Shown: positions 35,125-43,914, counted from the stretch's first letter. The stretch is 64,000 nt of DNA from Agrobacterium tumefaciens str. B6 (GCF_001541315.1 NZ_LMVK01000034.1:310001-374000); one strand, 5' to 3'. Numbers and translations: made by a program. Notes: generated by a model from the letters alone, not told the origin.

Positions 35125-35412
35125 CTAACGCCGCTTCCAGCGAAACGATAGAATATTGCGGCCCTCTTCAGCCGCCGCGCCGATCTCGAAGGACGGTGTT
35201 TCACCCGGCTGGCGGGTGCGCAGATGGGGAAAGGTCACAACATTGCCGCCGCTTCTGGCAACGCGGTTGCGTCTTTCCCGTTCACCGACGATTTCATAGA
35301 TGTCCGTCAGGACGGGGTCGCCGGCCTGCTCGGCCATCTTGTGCAGTTCCACACGGCAGGCTTCTGCTACCGCGGGATCTTCATCGTGGAAATTACTGCG
35401 CTCGTCGCTCAT
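35125..35412 (-). CDS. Hypothetical soluble protein
   Basis: A 95-residue protein starting MSDERSNFHDEDPAVAEACR. It is hydrophilic and probably helical at the N terminus, with a beta-like C terminus (GNVVTFPHLRTRQPGETPSF). Its 5' end overlaps the 3' end of the DUF2325 gene in another frame by about 20 nt, so the two are probably coupled. The start could instead be ATG 35430. No family recognised. Confidence 0.65.
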   Translation of the reverse strand: MSDERSNFHDEDPAVAEACRVELHKMAEQAGDPVLTDIYEIVGERERRNRVARSGGNVVTFPHLRTRQPGETPSFEIGAAAEEGRNILSFRWKRR

Positions 35413-35818
35413 CGCTGGAGGTCCGTTCATTCATCGTCTGCAGCGCCCGCTCCAGACTGGATTTGCTGCCATTGCGCAGCGGAATGAACGTCTTGCCGAA
35501 TTTCTTGCAACCCGACTTCACCCGCAGACACGCATCGTGGCTGATACAGTCGATCGGGCAGAAAACGCAGTCGACGGAGGGAAGGACGGTATCGATGCGG
35601 GAGACGGCCTCGCGCAGGCCGCCATCATGATGAATGAGCTCCGCACCGAAATTGCTGGCGATCTGGCGAAGATGCGCAACCTGACAGTCACGGCCGCCGA
35701 CATAAAGAAAGCTTTTCGGACCGGAAAGCTGCTGTTCGGCCACGTCCTTTTCGGTCTGTGGCGCGCCCTTGCCCTGCTTGCCGCCGCGTTCGGCCTTCTT
35801 CTTTTCCTTGCGTGCCAT
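35393..35818 (-). CDS. DUF2325 domain protein
   Basis: A 141-residue cytoplasmic protein. After a Lys/Gly-rich N terminus (MARKEKKKAERGGKQGK) comes the DUF2325 domain: SFLYVGGRDCQVAHLRQIA, HHDGGLREAVSRI and the Cys-rich PSVDCVFCPIDCISHDACLR. The Cys cluster suggests metal binding or redox sensing. AGGTGAGGGA upstream supports ATG 35818 over a longer frame. It lies convergent to the hemoglobin/DUF423 pair. Confidence 0.85.
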   Translation of the reverse strand: MARKEKKKAERGGKQGKGAPQTEKDVAEQQLSGPKSFLYVGGRDCQVAHLRQIASNFGAELIHHDGGLREAVSRIDTVLPSVDCVFCPIDCISHDACLRVKSGCKKFGKTFIPLRNGSKSSLERALQTMNERTSSDERRAQ

Positions 35819-35970
35819 TCCCTCACCTGCCGGTTGATTTTTCAATGCCCCGGACGTTCGGGATGCCGGCACCATAATAAAGATGAGTTTTGGAGTAAAG
35901 TATAAAGGTGATAATTTTCCTCATGTTTTGACATAAAGAATCGATCACATATTCGCGAGAACGGTCCCGT

Positions 35971-36612
35971 TCAGCCGTTTATCCGCAATCCGCCCATGAA
36001 AAGCTGCTCCAGATGCCGGGCCGCATCTTCGAAACGGCCTTCGCCACCATTCTTGTCACCCAGCACCGCCCGCACCTGCACGTCGAAATCCGCATAATGC
36101 TGGGTGGTCGACCAGATCGAGAAAATCAGGTGGTAGGGATCACATTTGGCCATCCGTCCGGCCTTCACCCAGGCGCGGATGACCTCAACCTTCTCATCCA
36201 CCAGTTGTTTCAGCGGTCCTTTCAGCTCGTCCTCGATATGCGGCGCGCCCTGCAGGATCTCATTGGCGAACAGGCGGCTCTCACGCGGAAAATCGCGCGA
36301 CATTTCCAGCTTGCGGCGAATATAGGAGCGGATTTCGCTTTCTGGATTGCCCGTGGCGTCGAAAGCCCTGAGCGGGTCGAGCCATGTATCAAGCACTCGC
36401 TCGATCAGCGCGCGATGCATCGCCTCCTTGGTGCGGAAATAATAAAGCACGTTCGGTTTCGACATGCCGGCGGCCTCGGCAATCTGGTCGATGGTGGAGC
36501 CGCGAAACCCGTTCGTGGAAAAAACACTGAGCGCGGCTTCAAGAATCGCTTCCTGCTTTTCTTCCTGAATGCGGGTCCGCTTCTGTGTTTTCGCTGCTCG
36601 CGGTATGGCCAT
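35971..36612 (-). CDS. rutR: RutR-like TetR-family regulator of pyrimidine catabolism
   Basis: A 213-residue TetR-family repressor. The HTH is in GFRGSTIDQIAEAAGMSKPNVLYYF (recognition helix MSKPNVLYYF, about residues 47-56), identical in style to RutR. The ligand domain contains RLFANEILQGAPHIEDELKG, also typical. In E. coli RutR binds uracil and controls pyrimidine use. Here it is divergent from a pyrimidine-degradation operon with a near-perfect RutR box between. ATG 36612 is chosen; a GTG/ATG upstream adds 8 residues. Confidence 0.88.
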   Translation of the reverse strand: MAIPRAAKTQKRTRIQEEKQEAILEAALSVFSTNGFRGSTIDQIAEAAGMSKPNVLYYFRTKEAMHRALIERVLDTWLDPLRAFDATGNPESEIRSYIRRKLEMSRDFPRESRLFANEILQGAPHIEDELKGPLKQLVDEKVEVIRAWVKAGRMAKCDPYHLIFSIWSTTQHYADFDVQVRAVLGDKNGGEGRFEDAARHLEQLFMGGLRING

Positions 36613-36747
36613 TCTCAGCTCTCTGTTTCTTTTCAATGCAATTGCCGTTACAGTATGCTTAAAAAATAATCGCCGCGTACAGTTTAGGCAAAATTAGTGC
36701 GATTCGTCACGAAAATCCCTTGCTGACGCCATGGCGAATTTGCAATG

Positions 36748-36763
36748 TTTACCAGCCGGTCAA
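36748..36763. promoter_or_regulatory. Predicted RutR operator
   Basis: TTTACCAGCCGGTCAA matches the E. coli RutR consensus TTGACCANNTGGTCAA at 12 of 14 defined positions. It lies 110 bp upstream of the beta-ureidopropionase ATG, between a TTGCAA -35-like and a TTTATC -10-like element, where binding would block transcription. Confidence 0.72.
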
Positions 36764-36872
36764 TTTATCCCCCATCGCCATCACAAGGCAATGGCTGTTA
36801 TCTTAACCGGCAAAAAAGGGAACGGCACAAGCTTTGCTTCGATAAAAACAAAACAGGTGAGGACGACACTGC

Positions 36873-38120
36873 ATGACGGCGGGTAAAAACTTGACGGTCA
36901 ATGGCGACCGTCTGTGGGACAGTCTGATGGACATGGCGAAAATCGGCCCCGGCATCGCCGGCGGCAATAATCGCCGCACGCTGACGGATGAGGATGCGGA
37001 AGGCCGCCGCCTGTTCCAGCGCTGGTGCGAGGCGGCGGGCCTGACGATGGGCGTCGACCGCATGGGAACCATGTTCGCCACGCGCCCCGGTGAGGACCCG
37101 GAGGCTTTGCCGGTCTATATCGGCAGCCATCTCGACACCCAGCCGACCGGCGGCAAGTTCGACGGCGTGCTCGGCGTGCTGGCCGGGCTGGAAGTGGTGC
37201 GCAGCCTGAACGATCTGAACATCAAGACCAAACACCCGATCGTCGTCACCAACTGGTCCAATGAGGAAGGCGCGCGCTTCGCGCCCGCCATGCTGGCCTC
37301 CGGCGTCTTTGCCGGCATTCACGATCTCGATTACGCCTATAGCCGCACCGATACCGACGGCAAGACCTATGGCAACGAACTGAAACGCATCGGCTGGCTG
37401 GGCGAAGAAGAGGTGGGCGCACGCAGGATGCACGCCTATTTCGAATATCATATTGAACAGGGGCCTATCCTCGAAGCGGAAGGCAAACAGATCGGTGTCG
37501 TCACCCATGGTCAGGGCCTGTGGTGGCTGGAAGTGACACTGACCGGCAAGGAGGCGCATACCGGCTCGACGCCGATGGCGATGCGCGTCAATGCCGGCCT
37601 AGCTGCCGCCCGCATCCTCGAAAAGGTGCAGGAAGTGGCGATGGCCCACCAGCCGGGTGCAGTGGCGGGCGTCGGCCAGATGATCTTCACGCCCAATTCC
37701 CGCAACGTGCTGCCCGGCAAGGTAGTCTTCACCATCGACCTCAGAACCCCCTCACAGGCGAAACTCGACAGCATGCGCGCCATCTTCGAACGCGAGGTGC
37801 CCGCAATCGCCGAAGAACTCGGCGTCGGCTGCTCGATCGAAGCCATCGGCCATTTCGATCCCGTCACTTTCGACGCCGTTCTGGTCGGCCGCGTGCGCGC
37901 CGCCGCCGAAAGACTGGGCTACAGCCACATGGATATCATCTCCGGCGCCGGCCACGATGCCTGCTGGACGGCGAGGGTCGCCCCCTCCACCATGATCTTC
38001 TGCCCCTGCGTGGACGGGCTTTCCCACAATGAGGCCGAGGAAATTTCGCCGGAATGGGCAGCAGCCGGCTGCGATGTGCTGCTGCATGCGGTGCTGGAGA
38101 CTGCGGAGATCGTACAATGA
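36873..38120 (+). CDS. pydC: Beta-ureidopropionase (N-carbamoyl-beta-alanine amidohydrolase)
   Basis: A 415-residue M20/M28-type metal-dependent amidohydrolase. The metal-binding motifs are YIGSHLDTQPTGGKFDG (about residues 83-99), NEEGARFAPAMLASGVF and the late SGAGHDACW with a His ligand. Family members cleave N-carbamoyl-beta-amino acids or allantoate; an enzyme of this type is characterised from A. tumefaciens. The next gene, dihydropyrimidinase, makes its substrate, fixing the role as step three of reductive uracil/thymine degradation. The ATG is about 110 bp from a RutR box. Confidence 0.9.
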   Translation: MTAGKNLTVNGDRLWDSLMDMAKIGPGIAGGNNRRTLTDEDAEGRRLFQRWCEAAGLTMGVDRMGTMFATRPGEDPEALPVYIGSHLDTQPTGGKFDGVLGVLAGLEVVRSLNDLNIKTKHPIVVTNWSNEEGARFAPAMLASGVFAGIHDLDYAYSRTDTDGKTYGNELKRIGWLGEEEVGARRMHAYFEYHIEQGPILEAEGKQIGVVTHGQGLWWLEVTLTGKEAHTGSTPMAMRVNAGLAAARILEKVQEVAMAHQPGAVAGVGQMIFTPNSRNVLPGKVVFTIDLRTPSQAKLDSMRAIFEREVPAIAEELGVGCSIEAIGHFDPVTFDAVLVGRVRAAAERLGYSHMDIISGAGHDACWTARVAPSTMIFCPCVDGLSHNEAEEISPEWAAAGCDVLLHAVLETAEIVQ

Positions 38121-39574
38121 CCGCCACCATCATCAAGAACGGCATCATCGTCACCGCCGACCTCACCTACAAGGCCGATGTGAAGATCGAAGGCGGCAGG
38201 ATCACCGAGATCGGGCCCGATCTGACCGGCGGCACGGTGCTCGATGCCACGGGATGTTACGTCATGCCCGGCGGCATCGATCCGCATGTGCACCTGGAAA
38301 TGCCCTTCATGGGCACCTATTCCGCCGATGACTTCGAGAGCGGCACGCGGGCGGCCCTTGCCGGTGGCACAACCATGGTGGTGGATTTCTGCCTGCCGGA
38401 GCCGGGCCAGTCGCTTCTGGACGCGCTGGCGCGATGGGACAACAAGGCGACCCGCGCCAATTGCGATTATTCCTTCCACATGGCCGTCACCTGGTGGGGC
38501 GAACAGGTCTTCGACGAAATGAAGACGGTGGTCCGGGAAAAGGGCATAAACTCCTTCAAACACTTCATGGCCTACAAAGGCGCGCTGATGGTGAATGACG
38601 ACGAGATGTTCGCCTCCTTCTCGCGCTGCGCCGAGCTTGGCGCCATTCCTTTCGTGCATGCGGAGAACGGCGATATCGTCGCACAGATGCAGGAAAAGCT
38701 GATGGCGGAAGGCAATGTCGGACCGGAGGCGCATGCCTATTCCCGCCCGCCCTCGGTGGAGGGCGAGGCCACCAACCGCGCCATCATCATTGCCGATATG
38801 GCCGGTGCGCCGCTTTATGTCGTCCACACCTCCTGCGAGCAGGCGCATGAAGCGATCCGCCGCGCCCGCCAGAACGGCATGCGGGTCTATGGCGAACCGC
38901 TGATTCAGCATCTGATCCTCGATGAAAGCGAATATGCCAACCCCGACTGGGATCACGCCGCCCGCCGCGTGATGTCGCCGCCCTTCCGCAACCGGCAGCA
39001 TCAGGACAGCCTCTGGGCGGGTCTTGCTTCCGGTTCGCTGCAATGCGTGGCGACCGACCATTGCGCCTTCACCACCGAGCAGAAACGCTTCGGCCTCGGC
39101 GATTTCCGCAAGATACCGAACGGCACCGGCGGGCTGGAAGATCGCATGCCGCTGCTCTGGACCCATGGCGTAACCACCGGCCGCCTGACCATGAACGAAT
39201 TCGTCGCCGTCACCTCCACCAACATCGCCAAGATCCTCAACATCTATCCGAAAAAGGGCGCGATCCTCGTCGGCAGCGATGCGGATATCGTCGTCTGGGA
39301 TCCGCAGCTGGAAAAGACCATCAGCGCGGCAAGCCAGCAATCGGCCATCGATTACAACGTATTCGAAGGGCGGAAGGTCAAAGGCCTGCCGCGCTACACC
39401 CTGTCGCGCGGCCTCGTCAGCATCGAGGAGGCCACCATCGAAACGCAGCCGGGCCACGGCCAGTTCATTGCCCGCGACGCTTATCCAGCCGTCAGCCGGG
39501 CGCTTTCCACCTGGAAGGAACTCGTTTCGCCGCGCAAGGTGGAACGCAGCGGCATTCCGGCATCGGGTGTATGA
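38117..39574 (+). CDS. hydA: Dihydropyrimidinase (D-hydantoinase)
   Basis: A 485-residue cyclic amidohydrolase. Metal ligands appear in the order GGIDPHVHLEMPFMG, the carboxylated Lys in KHFMAYKGALM, His in PFVHAENGD, YVVHTSCEQAH and the Asp in VATDHCAF. It opens dihydrouracil or hydantoin rings to N-carbamoyl-beta-amino acids. ATG 38117 forms a four-base ATGA overlap with the previous stop; the 21-residue upstream extension is rejected. Cytosolic homotetramer in related enzymes. Confidence 0.94.
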   Translation: MTATIIKNGIIVTADLTYKADVKIEGGRITEIGPDLTGGTVLDATGCYVMPGGIDPHVHLEMPFMGTYSADDFESGTRAALAGGTTMVVDFCLPEPGQSLLDALARWDNKATRANCDYSFHMAVTWWGEQVFDEMKTVVREKGINSFKHFMAYKGALMVNDDEMFASFSRCAELGAIPFVHAENGDIVAQMQEKLMAEGNVGPEAHAYSRPPSVEGEATNRAIIIADMAGAPLYVVHTSCEQAHEAIRRARQNGMRVYGEPLIQHLILDESEYANPDWDHAARRVMSPPFRNRQHQDSLWAGLASGSLQCVATDHCAFTTEQKRFGLGDFRKIPNGTGGLEDRMPLLWTHGVTTGRLTMNEFVAVTSTNIAKILNIYPKKGAILVGSDADIVVWDPQLEKTISAASQQSAIDYNVFEGRKVKGLPRYTLSRGLVSIEEATIETQPGHGQFIARDAYPAVSRALSTWKELVSPRKVERSGIPASGV

Positions 39575-40014
39575 CCGTGAGCGCTGAGCCGAAACGCGAA
39601 ATCGTCATCGCCGCAGCCGTTCTGCTCAACGAGCGGCGGCAGATGCTTGTCGTGCGCAAGCGCGGCACCACGCAGTTCATGCAGCCGGGCGGCAAGATCG
39701 ATCCTGGCGAAACGCCGGAACAGGCGCTTCACCGCGAACTTGCCGAGGAAATCGGCCTGACGCTTCCCGAAAATGCCGTGCGTTACGAGGGCGTCTTTCG
39801 CGAGGAAGCCGCCAATGAAACCGGTGCCGATGTCGTCGCCCATGCCTTCATCGCAAGGCTTTATGCCGATGTCACACCGCAGGCGGAGATAGAGGAAGTG
39901 CGCTGGCTCGATCTCGACCGCCACCCCGGCGTGATGATCGCCAGGCTTACGGAAACCCAAATGCTGCCGCTGGCGCGCGCGGTGCTCACGGAAAGCGACA
40001 AACAGCCAAGATGA
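39571..40014 (+). CDS. Nudix hydrolase
   Basis: A 147-residue protein with a perfect Nudix box, G-x5-E-x7-R-E-L-A-E-E-I-G-L (GKIDPGETPEQALHREL then AEEIGL). The ATG overlaps the dihydropyrimidinase stop (ATGA), and its stop overlaps the next ATG, so it is coupled on both sides. The substrate is unknown; in this operon it might clean an oxidised or non-canonical nucleotide. It is not a usual pyd-operon gene, which is noteworthy. Confidence 0.92.
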   Translation: MTVSAEPKREIVIAAAVLLNERRQMLVVRKRGTTQFMQPGGKIDPGETPEQALHRELAEEIGLTLPENAVRYEGVFREEAANETGADVVAHAFIARLYADVTPQAEIEEVRWLDLDRHPGVMIARLTETQMLPLARAVLTESDKQPR

Positions 40015-40805
40015 ACCAGGCCTCTCCCTATTCCGTCGTTTCCGCCAGAAAACTGGGCCTCACCTTCGAAACGGGGGATGGCCCGGTCCATGCATTGTCC
40101 GATGTCGATCTGGATGTGGGAAAGGGCGATTTCGTCTCCTTCATCGGCCCTTCCGGCTGCGGCAAGACCACTTTCCTGCGGGTCATCGCCGATCTTGAAA
40201 AACACACATCCGGCGAGATCACCGTCAACGGCACCACACCGGAAAACGCCCGCAAAGACCGCTCCTATGGCTATGTCTTTCAGGCCGCCGCGCTTTATCC
40301 ATGGCGCAGCATCGAAAAGAACATCGCCCTTCCGCTTGAAATCATGGGCTATGGCAAGGCGGAACAGCGCGAGCGCATCGACCGCACGCTCGATCTCGTC
40401 AACCTCAACGGTTTCGGCAAGAAATACCCCTGGCAGCTCTCGGGCGGCATGCAGCAGCGCGCCTCCATCGCCCGCGCGCTCGCCTTCGATGCCGACCTGC
40501 TGCTGATGGACGAGCCTTTCGGGGCGCTGGATGAGATCGTCCGCGATCACCTGAACGAACAGCTGCTGAAGCTGTGGGACAGGACCGGCAAGACCATCTG
40601 TTTCGTCACCCATTCCATCCCGGAAGCCGTCTATCTCTCGACCAAAATCGTCGTCATGTCGCCGCGGCCGGGCCGGGTTACGGATGTGATCACATCGACG
40701 CTGCCACGGGAAAGGCCGCTCGATATTCGCGAGACACCGGAATTTCTGGCGATTGCGCATCGGGTGCGTGAGGGGCTGAAGGCGGGGCATAGTTATGAGG
40801 GGTGA
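40011..40805 (+). CDS. ABC transporter ATP-binding protein (pyrimidine/NMT1-type)
   Basis: A 264-residue ATPase of the SsuB/TauB/ThiZ class: Walker A GPSGCGKTTFLRVIADL, LSGGMQQRASIARALAF, Walker B LLLMDEPFGALDEIVRD and H-loop FVTHSIPEA. The ATG overlaps the Nudix stop (ATGA). It would drive the two permeases and NMT1/THI5-type binding protein encoded after a 327-bp repeat-containing gap. The operon context suggests uptake of a pyrimidine or its breakdown product. Confidence 0.92.
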   Translation: MNQASPYSVVSARKLGLTFETGDGPVHALSDVDLDVGKGDFVSFIGPSGCGKTTFLRVIADLEKHTSGEITVNGTTPENARKDRSYGYVFQAAALYPWRSIEKNIALPLEIMGYGKAEQRERIDRTLDLVNLNGFGKKYPWQLSGGMQQRASIARALAFDADLLLMDEPFGALDEIVRDHLNEQLLKLWDRTGKTICFVTHSIPEAVYLSTKIVVMSPRPGRVTDVITSTLPRERPLDIRETPEFLAIAHRVREGLKAGHSYEG

Positions 40806-40849
40806 GGTCTTTTGCCAAGTTGACCCATATGGCGAGAGGTTGCCACGCG

Positions 40850-40976
40850 TTTCTTCTCCCCGCCGGGGAGAAGGTGGCGTAAAGCGCCGGATGAGGGGGC
40901 ACCCTCTCCGCATATCGCTACCCTCGCCCCCTCATCCCGCTGCCGCGACCTTCTCCCCCTTGGGGAGAAGGCGGCA
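40850..40976. repeat. Dispersed palindromic repeat, long copy
   Basis: TTCTTCTCCCCGCCGGGGAGAA opens the element, with an internal GATGAGGGGGC / GCCCCCTCATC pair and a closing CTTCTCCCCCTTGGGGAGAAG. The same order of motifs recurs at 48866-48990 and the opening half at 51561-51587. The overall form is nested inverted repeats, like rhizobial short intergenic repeats. Confidence 0.8.
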
Positions 40977-41036
40977 GGAGGCCCTACCACCGCTCCATTC
41001 GCAAGCGTTGAGATGGGCGAGACCCAACCGCGAGTC

Positions 41037-41085
41037 GATCTCCCCCCTTGAGGGGGAGATGTCCGGCAGGACAGAGGGGGGTAAG
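41037..41085. repeat. Second dispersed repeat element
   Basis: GATCTCCCCCCTTGAGGGGGAGATG followed by TCCGGCAGGACAGAGGGGGGT. I recall this sequence type as frequent in rhizobia and Brucella relatives. It forms a strong hairpin (ATCTCCCCC with GGGGGAGAT). Confidence 0.65.
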
Positions 41086-41132
41086 CCGCACCCACGGAGT
41101 AAGCGTAAATTCCACCCACAGAGGGCTCCCCA

Positions 41133-42008
41133 ATGACCCTCCTCCGCCACCGCATCCTCCCCATCCTCACCGTCCTCCTCGCCATCCTCATCCTCTGGCA
41201 CCTCGCCGTCATCTACCTCAACATGCCCTTTGCCCGCGACCAGGCCACCCGCGCCGGTCAAACGCCAAGCTTCTCCGAACTCCTGCCGCAAACCTTCGCG
41301 CAGGAACGTCCGGTCCTTCCCGCCCCGCACCAGATCGTCGCGGAACTCTGGGACACCACCGTCAACAAGGCCATCACCTCCAAGCGCAGCCTGATCTACC
41401 ACGCCGGCGTCACGCTCTCCGCCACCCTGCTGGGTTTCGCCATCGGCGCTGTCCTCGGCATCCTGCTCGCCGTCGCGATCATTCATAACCGCGCCATGGA
41501 CCGCTCCGTCATGCCGTGGATCATCGCCAGCCAGACCATCCCGATCCTCGCCATCGCGCCGATGATCATCGTCGTCCTGAATTCCATCGGCATTTCCGGG
41601 CTGTTGCCCAAGGCGCTGATTTCCACATATCTCTCCTTCTTCCCCATCGTCGTCGGCATGGTGAAGGGCCTCAGAAGCCCGGAAACCCTCCAGCTCGACC
41701 TGATGCACACCTATAATGCCTCACCGGCGCAGATCTTCTGGAAGCTGCGCTGGCCCTCGGCGCTGCCCTATCTCTTCACCTCGCTGAAGATCGCCATCGC
41801 CATTGCGCTGGTCGGCGCCATCGTCGGCGAATTGCCGACAGGGGCTGTCGCCGGGCTCGGCGCGCGCCTGCTTTCCGGCTCCTATTACGGCCAGACGGTG
41901 CAGATATGGGCGGCCCTGTTCATGGCCGCCGGCGTCGCGGCCCTGCTGGTGTCGATCATCGGCATCGCCCACGCAGCCGTCCTCAAGAGAATGGGAGCCC
42001 GGCCATGA
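41133..42008 (+). CDS. ABC transporter permease (NMT1-type)
   Basis: A 291-residue permease with about six helices. The BPD_transp_1 EAA-type loop is HTYNASPAQIFWKLRWPSAL. Its first 30 codons are strikingly C-rich (runs of CTC/ATC), unlike much of the operon. A second permease overlaps its stop by four bases. It is the first gene after the repeat-filled gap. Confidence 0.9.
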   Translation: MTLLRHRILPILTVLLAILILWHLAVIYLNMPFARDQATRAGQTPSFSELLPQTFAQERPVLPAPHQIVAELWDTTVNKAITSKRSLIYHAGVTLSATLLGFAIGAVLGILLAVAIIHNRAMDRSVMPWIIASQTIPILAIAPMIIVVLNSIGISGLLPKALISTYLSFFPIVVGMVKGLRSPETLQLDLMHTYNASPAQIFWKLRWPSALPYLFTSLKIAIAIALVGAIVGELPTGAVAGLGARLLSGSYYGQTVQIWAALFMAAGVAALLVSIIGIAHAAVLKRMGARP

Positions 42009-42877
42009 CGAATCCCTTCTGGTTTTCTGGCGCGATCCTGTTCTGGCTTGCCGCCTGGGCCTTCAACGAATGGCTGGTGCGCCACAGCTTCTCGTCACCG
42101 GCGGCAAAGCGCATGAGCCGCATGGCAGTGCCACTCCTCTTCGGGCTGGCCATTCTCGCCTTGTGGGAAGGCGTGGTGCGCGGTTTTGCCGTGCCGCCAA
42201 TCCTCTTGCCGGCACCGAGCGCCATTCTTGCCCGCCTTCTCACATCCCTGCCGATCCTCTGGGCCGATTTCCGCCAGACCTTCCTCAAATCGGTGCTGAC
42301 AGGTTATGTGCTCGGCTGCGGTCTTGGCTTCATCGTCGCCATCCTCATCGACCGGTCTCCCTTCCTCCAGCGTGGGCTGCTGCCCATCGGCAATTTCGTC
42401 TCCGCTCTGCCTGTTGTCGGCATCGCGCCGATCATGGTCATGTGGTTCGGTTTCGACTGGCAGTCGAAAGTGGCTGTCGTCGTCATCATGACGTTTTTCC
42501 CCATGCTGGTGAACACGGTTCAGGGGCTTGCCGCTTCCAGCCACATGGAACGCGACCTGATGCGCACCTATGCCGCCGGCTGGGGACAGACGTTGATAAA
42601 ACTGCGCCTGCCCGCCGCCTGGCCTTTCATCTTCAACGCGCTGAAGATCAATTCCACGCTGGCGCTGATCGGCGCCATCGTCGCGGAATTTTTCGGCACG
42701 CCGATCGTCGGCATGGGTTTCCGCATCTCGGCGGAAATGGGCCGCAGCAATGTCGATATGGTCTGGGCCGAAATCGCGGTCGCCGCGCTTGCAGGCTCTG
42801 GCTTTTACGGTCTGGTGGCGCTCGCGGAGCGTGCCGTCACCTTCTGGCATCCGTCCGTCCGTGGGGGACGAACGTAA
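42005..42877 (+). CDS. ABC transporter permease (NMT1-type)
   Basis: A 290-residue permease. ATG 42005 overlaps the previous stop (ATGA), so the upstream-extended frame is rejected. The loop RTYAAGWGQTLIKLRLPAAW is the EAA-type ATPase contact. Two different permeases with one ATPase is the arrangement seen for the RutG-independent pyrimidine/riboflavin-type transporters. The binding-protein gene starts 22 nt downstream. Confidence 0.9.
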   Translation: MTNPFWFSGAILFWLAAWAFNEWLVRHSFSSPAAKRMSRMAVPLLFGLAILALWEGVVRGFAVPPILLPAPSAILARLLTSLPILWADFRQTFLKSVLTGYVLGCGLGFIVAILIDRSPFLQRGLLPIGNFVSALPVVGIAPIMVMWFGFDWQSKVAVVVIMTFFPMLVNTVQGLAASSHMERDLMRTYAAGWGQTLIKLRLPAAWPFIFNALKINSTLALIGAIVAEFFGTPIVGMGFRISAEMGRSNVDMVWAEIAVAALAGSGFYGLVALAERAVTFWHPSVRGGRT

Positions 42878-42898
42878 ATAACGAAAAAGGGAACAGCG

Positions 42899-43891
42899 AT
42901 GAAAATGAAACTTGCATCCATGCTTCTTGCCGGCGCGTCACTTCTGACGGCGGTGAGCGCCGAGGCCGCCGACAAGATCACCCTGCAGCTGAAATGGGTC
43001 ACCCAGGCGCAATTCGCCGGTTATTACGTCGCCAAGGACAAGGGCTTTTATGAAGCCGAAGGCCTCGATGTCGATATCAAGCCCGGCGGCCCTGATATTG
43101 CGCCGGCGCAGGTTCTGGCCGGCGGCGGCGCGGATGTCATCGTCGACTGGATGCCCTCGGCACTTGCCACCCGCGAAAAGGGTGTTCCGCTCGTCAACAT
43201 CGCCCAGCCGTTCAAATCGTCAGGCATGATGCTGACCTGCCTGAAAGAAACCGGCATCACCAAGCCGGAAGATTTCAAGGGCAAGACGCTCGGCGTCTGG
43301 TTCTTCGGCAACGAATACCCGTTCCTGTCGTGGATGGCGCACCTGAAAATCCCGACCACCGGCAGTGCGGATGGCGTCACGGTTTTGAAGCAGGGCTTCA
43401 ACGTCGATCCGCTGCTGCAAAAGCAGGCCGCCTGCATTTCCACCATGACCTATAATGAATATTGGCAGGTCATCGATGCCGGCATCAAGCCGGAGGAACT
43501 CGTCACCTTCAAATACGAGGCGGAAGGCGTGGCAACGCTGGAGGACGGGCTTTACGTTCTCGAAGACAAGCTCAAGGACGCCAAATTCAAGGAAGACATG
43601 GTCAAATTTGTCCGCGCTTCCATGAAGGGCTGGAAATGGGCGGAAGAAAACCCAGACGATGCCGCCGATATCGTTCTTGAAAACGATGCTTCGGGCGCTC
43701 AGACCGAAAAGCACCAGAAGCGCATGATGGGCGAGGTCGCCAAGCTGACGGCCGGCTCGAAGGGCGCGCTGGACAAGGCGGATTACGAGCGCACCGTCAA
43801 GACGCTGCTCGGCGGCGGCTCCGATCCTGTCATCACCAAGGAGCCGACAGGCGCCTACACCACCGAAATCACCGATGCGGCGCTGAAGTAG
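42899..43891 (+). CDS. NMT1/THI5-type periplasmic substrate-binding protein
   Basis: A 330-residue binding protein. The signal peptide ends near residue 24 (VSAEAADKI). ITLQLKWVTQAQFAGYYVAK and GFYEAEGLDVDIKPGG are hallmark N-terminal strands of the NMT1/THI5 family, and GVWFFGNEYPFLSWM is a conserved ligand-pocket stretch. Members bind pyrimidine-like molecules such as hydroxymethylpyrimidine; together with the catabolic genes I infer a dihydropyrimidine or pyrimidine ligand. A strong terminator follows. Confidence 0.9.
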   Translation: MKMKLASMLLAGASLLTAVSAEAADKITLQLKWVTQAQFAGYYVAKDKGFYEAEGLDVDIKPGGPDIAPAQVLAGGGADVIVDWMPSALATREKGVPLVNIAQPFKSSGMMLTCLKETGITKPEDFKGKTLGVWFFGNEYPFLSWMAHLKIPTTGSADGVTVLKQGFNVDPLLQKQAACISTMTYNEYWQVIDAGIKPEELVTFKYEAEGVATLEDGLYVLEDKLKDAKFKEDMVKFVRASMKGWKWAEENPDDAADIVLENDASGAQTEKHQKRMMGEVAKLTAGSKGALDKADYERTVKTLLGGGSDPVITKEPTGAYTTEITDAALK

Positions 43892-43914
43892 TCGAATTTA
43901 CCCTGGATGCATGG

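Larger units (their letters stand above)
40806..41132. other. 327-bp intra-operon gap filled with repeats
   Basis: The gap between the ATPase and first permease gene holds two dispersed palindromic repeat elements (listed separately) and a short linker. Translated frames are compositional noise. It probably lacks a gene, and the repeats may form strong RNA hairpins that affect downstream permease expression. Confidence 0.6.

Noticed and set aside
37919-39457. Minus-strand open frame opposite dihydropyrimidinase
   Set aside because: Compositional shadow; no motifs.
40806-41132. TPP or other riboswitch before the NMT1-type permease genes
   Set aside because: The gap contains palindromic repeats, and none of the conserved riboswitch boxes I could recognise.
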